Shown here: positions 35,172 through 37,534 of the stretch, one piece after another
How the letters are laid out: the number at the start of each line of letters is the position of its first letter
Numbering within the stretch: the stretch's first letter is position 1
DNA from: a virus
Strand: one strand, 5' to 3'
Length of the DNA: 37,534 bases
IMG/VR virus record: IMGVR_UViG_3300047380_000542
Coordinates: 1-37,534 of that record
The notes under the pieces: generated by a model
Told to the model about the DNA's origin: nothing
What the model saw: only the letters and a program-made list of their open reading frames with translations
Databases searched by the model: none
Position numbers and translations under genes: made by a program

Positions 35172-35857
35172 TAAATCTTCCTGAAAAGGTAGATGCGTTA
35201 AAACATCAAGTACAAAACACTGGATGGGAAGAAATTCTTATTCCTTATTTAAACTCTGAGAGTTTTTATAATACACTTGGTAAACTAGTCAAGTTTGTAG
35301 ATGAGGGCAAAAGGTTTACACCACCAATGAAGGACTGGTTTAAATCTTTTATAGAATGTTCTTATGAAGATACAAAAGTTGTATTTATAGGACAAGACCC
35401 TTATCCGCAACTTGGAGTTGCTGATGGTATATCTTTTAGTTGTAGTAAAACAATGAAGGAACAACCATCATTAAGACACATATTTAATTCTGTAGAGAAA
35501 CAGTATCCTAACTTTGATAGAAACCCTGACTTAACAAGATGGGCTAATCAAGGCGTTTTAATGTTAAATACTGCATTGACTGTAGAAATAAATAAAATAG
35601 GTAGCCATTATTCATTATGGCATACCTTTACCACTGGTCTTCTAAATTCATTAAACTCTTATCCTAATAGACTTATAGTAGTTTTGTTAGGTAAGAAAGC
35701 TCAAGAATGGCAGAAGCTTTTACCAAATCATGATATCATACAGGTAGTCCACCCTGCAGCAGCAGCTTATAAAGGTGGAGTTTGGGATGATAAAAACCTC
35801 TTCTTAAATATCAATCAGATGTTAAAACAGAGAGGAGAAACCTTGATTAATTGGTAA
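35156..35857 (+). CDS. ung: Family 1 uracil-DNA glycosylase-like protein (233 aa)
   Basis: Removes uracil from DNA. Motif A is 'VVFIGQDPYPQLGVADGISF' with D81 as the water-activating Asp, but the usual His after GQDPY is Pro. 'GVLMLNTALTVEINKIGSHY' (133-152) and 'WHTFT' fit the family core; in canonical Ung 'LLLN..LTV..g...SH...GW..FT' is the matching stretch. Motif B is 'VVHPAAAAYKGGVW' (197-210) where canonical Ung has HPSPLS. Length fits. crAss-like phages carry such genes. It may protect the phage genome from deaminated bases, or act in replication; activity with the changed motif B is untested. Confidence 0.9.
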   Translation: MNKVTINLPEKVDALKHQVQNTGWEEILIPYLNSESFYNTLGKLVKFVDEGKRFTPPMKDWFKSFIECSYEDTKVVFIGQDPYPQLGVADGISFSCSKTMKEQPSLRHIFNSVEKQYPNFDRNPDLTRWANQGVLMLNTALTVEINKIGSHYSLWHTFTTGLLNSLNSYPNRLIVVLLGKKAQEWQKLLPNHDIIQVVHPAAAAYKGGVWDDKNLFLNINQMLKQRGETLINW

Positions 35858-35873
35858 AATTTTATTAACTTTG
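35843..35873 (+). promoter_or_regulatory. Host-type promoter for the replication genes
   Basis: TTG (35843-35845 ends CTTG), 20 nt (35846-35865), TAACTTTG (35866-35873) is an exact TTG-N20-TAnnTTTG. It overlaps the end of the glycosylase gene and places transcription start near 35880, which rules out the upstream TTG codon and supports ATG 35895 as start. Confidence 0.8.
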
Positions 35874-35894
35874 ATACCCCAGAAAAATATACAA

Positions 35895-36416
35895 ATGACT
35901 AATAAACAAACAGTTAACATACTAAAGGATGTTACTAGATTCAAAAGAAGATTCTTTGACAAGTATGGTATAGATGTGCATTTATTTTTTCAACAAGATA
36001 AAAGTAGATTGAGTTTAAATGCTATTGAAGGCTTTTGTCTTCAAACATTACATGAAATTTACCCTGAGTACAAATACATAGACAGTCTATCTGTGAGAAC
36101 ACGTTTTAGACCAGTCACTATGATGAGACAAATTTATTTTTATTTAGCAATAACTAAGTATGGCTATAGAAAAAGTGAGACAGCTGTCTTTATTAAAAGA
36201 AATCATGCTACTGCTATTCATTCTATAAAAGTTTGTGAAGACTACTTATATGTTGGATATCATGAATTTGAATTATGTTTAACAACAGCAAACCAAAAAA
36301 TAATAACATATGTGGGAACTCTTTCAGAAGATAATACTGGAGAAGATAACACCAAATCAGATGCTAATGCTTTACAGCATGAAGGAAAAGACATCAGTTC
36401 CTTCATTGAGCTCTGA
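35895..36416 (+). CDS. DnaA domain IV-like DNA-binding protein (173 aa)
   Basis: Start ATG 35895 is set by the promoter just upstream. The N-terminal 60 residues are helical (TVNILKDVTRFKRRFFDKYG). Residues 66-117 match the C-terminal DNA-binding domain of DnaA: 'SVRTRFRPVTMMRQIYFYLA' and 'ITKYGYRKSETAVFIKRNHA', 'TAIHSIKVCEDYL'. The 'RNHATAIHS' part corresponds to the DnaA signature 'RDHTTVIHA'. The ATPase domain is missing, so it likely recognises an origin or regulates rather than melts DNA itself. The polar tail is acidic (EDNTGEDNTKSDA). It overlaps the next gene by 107 nt. Confidence 0.75.
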   Translation: MTNKQTVNILKDVTRFKRRFFDKYGIDVHLFFQQDKSRLSLNAIEGFCLQTLHEIYPEYKYIDSLSVRTRFRPVTMMRQIYFYLAITKYGYRKSETAVFIKRNHATAIHSIKVCEDYLYVGYHEFELCLTTANQKIITYVGTLSEDNTGEDNTKSDANALQHEGKDISSFIEL

Positions 36417-36903
36417 TAAGGAGATACCTAATCTAATTAAACAAGGATTCCTTATAAAAGAGGACTCTATATATAAACTTACACCAGAAGCTAAGAAGCT
36501 TATAATAAAACTGGATAACTATTTCATTAAAGCTAAGAAAAAGACTAACATCCAACTTATGGGTAAAGACTATAGCAGTATGATTGAACAATACAGAACA
36601 ATATTTCCAGCAGGCAAATTACCACACGGTAAACCTGCTAGACAAAATGTTAAAGCACTTGGAGAATCATTTAGATGGTTCTTTGAAACTTATGATCATA
36701 ACTGGCAAGCTGTTATTAAAGCAACTAAGATGTATGTTAATGAGTACAGGAGTAATAATTATATGTATATGTCTACTAGTCAATATTTTATAGCTAAACA
36801 AGACAAACATAAAGTTAAAACTAGTGCACTAGCTGATTATTGTGATATGATAGTTGATGGTGTAGAAACTGAAATTCACACATTTAAAGAGAAAGTTGTA
36901 TGA
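36310..36903 (+). CDS. Winged-helix replication-associated protein (197 aa)
   Basis: The segment 'ITPNQMLMLYSMKEKTSVPS' and 'DKEIPNLIKQGFLIKEDSIY', 'KLTPEAKKLI' (residues about 13-66) is a MarR/PadR-like winged helix and falls inside the overlap, so translation from ATG 36310 is supported. The rest is helical and basic, with 'FPAGKLPHGKPARQNVKALG' and 'WQAVIKATKMYVNEYRSNNY', a pattern like replisome organiser or helicase-loader proteins. It sits between the DnaA-like and DnaB-type genes, where a loader would be expected. Loader function is inference. Confidence 0.6.
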   Translation: MWELFQKIILEKITPNQMLMLYSMKEKTSVPSLSSDKEIPNLIKQGFLIKEDSIYKLTPEAKKLIIKLDNYFIKAKKKTNIQLMGKDYSSMIEQYRTIFPAGKLPHGKPARQNVKALGESFRWFFETYDHNWQAVIKATKMYVNEYRSNNYMYMSTSQYFIAKQDKHKVKTSALADYCDMIVDGVETEIHTFKEKVV

Positions 36904-37055
36904 CACCAGAAGAAATCAATGAAGTACTATATAAATTAAACCAAATACTAGAAGATTTTCAGATGCTAAGAGATGAAACATGGGTTCCTGACAAAGAATC
37001 ATGTGAAGCAAGTATTGATAATGTAGAAAGTATTATACACATAATAGAGAAATGA
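36900..37055 (+). CDS. Small helical acidic protein (51 aa)
   Basis: The ATG at 36900 overlaps the previous stop (ATGA), and the TGA at 37053-37055 overlaps the next start (ATGA). It encodes 51 residues starting MTPEEINEVLYKLNQILEDF and ending in an Ile-rich helix (SIDNVESIIHIIEK). Tight coupling on both sides supports expression. It could be a small partner of the helicase or loader; no family known. Confidence 0.6.
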   Translation: MTPEEINEVLYKLNQILEDFQMLRDETWVPDKESCEASIDNVESIIHIIEK

Positions 37056-37534
37056 GCAAACCAACAGAAGGATGGGTTGGGCAGTACGCTGCCTTTAATG
37101 ATGCCCTAAAGTATATGTACAAACGTGCTAATGGTGAAGAGAAATCTATATACACACCATGGCCTAAGTTCAATGATGCTACTACTGATGGTTTAGAGTG
37201 GAATACATTAACAGTTATTGGTGGGAGACCTGGTTCAGGTAAAACATTAATTAAAGATCAAATTATAAGAGAGTCTTTTACTTTAAATCCGGATGATGAT
37301 TTTAGAGTTTTAGAGTTTCAGTTTGAGATGGTGGGTAGAACCTCAGCTCTTCGTGAGTTTAGTTCTATAACTGGTAAAACATACAAAGAGTTATGTAGTG
37401 CTGGTAGTACATTAACTACAGATGTTCTTAATGCATGTCATCAATATGCAAAAGAAAGAGTAAAGTATCCTGTAGATATTGTGTCTAGACCAATGACTGT
37501 AAATCAAATGCGTGAGCAAATTGATCAGTACATG
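37052..37534 (+). CDS. DnaB-family replicative helicase, 5' part (161 codons, cut by right edge)
   Basis: Starts MSKPTEGWVGQYAAFNDALK at ATG 37052. 'DGLEWNTLTVIGGRPGSGKT' carries the Walker A (GGRPGSGKT, residues 57-65), and 'DFRVLEFQFEMVGRTSALRE' corresponds to the DnaB 'LeM' strand with the catalytic Glu (E in FQFEM). 'NQMREQIDQYM' runs off the edge, so Walker B and the arginine finger are outside. It lacks the DnaB N-terminal helical domain and begins with a short lead before the RecA core. Role: unwinding at the replication fork, with the preceding DnaA-like and winged-helix genes. Confidence 0.85.
   Translation, partial: MSKPTEGWVGQYAAFNDALKYMYKRANGEEKSIYTPWPKFNDATTDGLEWNTLTVIGGRPGSGKTLIKDQIIRESFTLNPDDDFRVLEFQFEMVGRTSALREFSSITGKTYKELCSAGSTLTTDVLNACHQYAKERVKYPVDIVSRPMTVNQMREQIDQYM

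Noticed and set aside
35871-35894. Upstream TTG start for the DnaA-like gene
   Set aside because: This TTG is part of the -7 element TAACTTTG, so it lies before the transcription start.

Overview
The window is part of the genome of a large, AT-rich, tailed double-stranded DNA phage that most likely infects a member of the Bacteroidota. Evidence for the host: start codons have A/T-rich leaders with no Shine-Dalgarno core; three promoters have the Bacteroidota form TTG-N20-TAnnTTTG (one with a final A); and the secreted protein has a 'FSQ' type signal cleavage site. The combination of TerL, portal, scaffold, MCP and ring-like connector with an IHF-like protein, family 1 uracil-DNA glycosylase, SF2/SNF2-type helicase and DnaB-type helicase resembles crAss-like phages and large Cellulophaga podoviruses. 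That placement is inferred from memory of these families; no search was run.

Layout: positions 1-25570 are transcribed leftward (minus strand) and form the virion and packaging arm. Reading in the direction of transcription: two small proteins including a secreted outer-membrane-like one, a coiled-coil protein, a peptidoglycan amidase, a winged-helix-like protein, an IHF/HU-like protein, a Cys-rich protein, a PD-(D/E)XK nuclease, two unknowns, a GroES-like co-chaperonin, TerL, portal, scaffold-like protein, major capsid protein, connector genes including one Dps/ferritin-like protein, an abundant virion protein with its own promoter and terminator, then tail-fibre-type proteins that run off the left edge.

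Positions 25571-25865 are a divergent intergenic region, AT-rich next to a GC-rich block, and a candidate origin or control region. From 25866 to the right edge the genes run rightward (early/replication arm): a compositionally distinct 116 aa protein, about 800 bp of gene-free DNA full of nested inverted repeats (candidate large structured RNA), many small membrane or Cys-rich proteins, a second structured segment ending in a terminator, a HTH_36-like protein next to a 19-bp palindromic operator candidate, an acidic-tailed protein with a strong terminator, an HNH-like protein, three tRNAs (Arg-UCU, Leu-UAA, Met-CAU), a compact SF2 helicase, zinc-ribbon protein, NinB-like candidate, uracil-DNA glycosylase, DnaA domain IV-like protein, a winged-helix protein and the start of a DnaB-type helicase. 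One gene (34692-35120) is inverted within this arm and has its own host-type promoter.

How it fits together: host-type promoters serve rightward replication and takeover genes, while the late minus-strand genes share a different conserved block (TTTGTATATT followed by an AT-rich tract). The most novel material is the structured non-coding locus at 26217-27017, followed by the late promoter family, the Dps-like connector-region gene and the regulated promoter hairpins. All functions are assigned by reading the sequence and motifs only.
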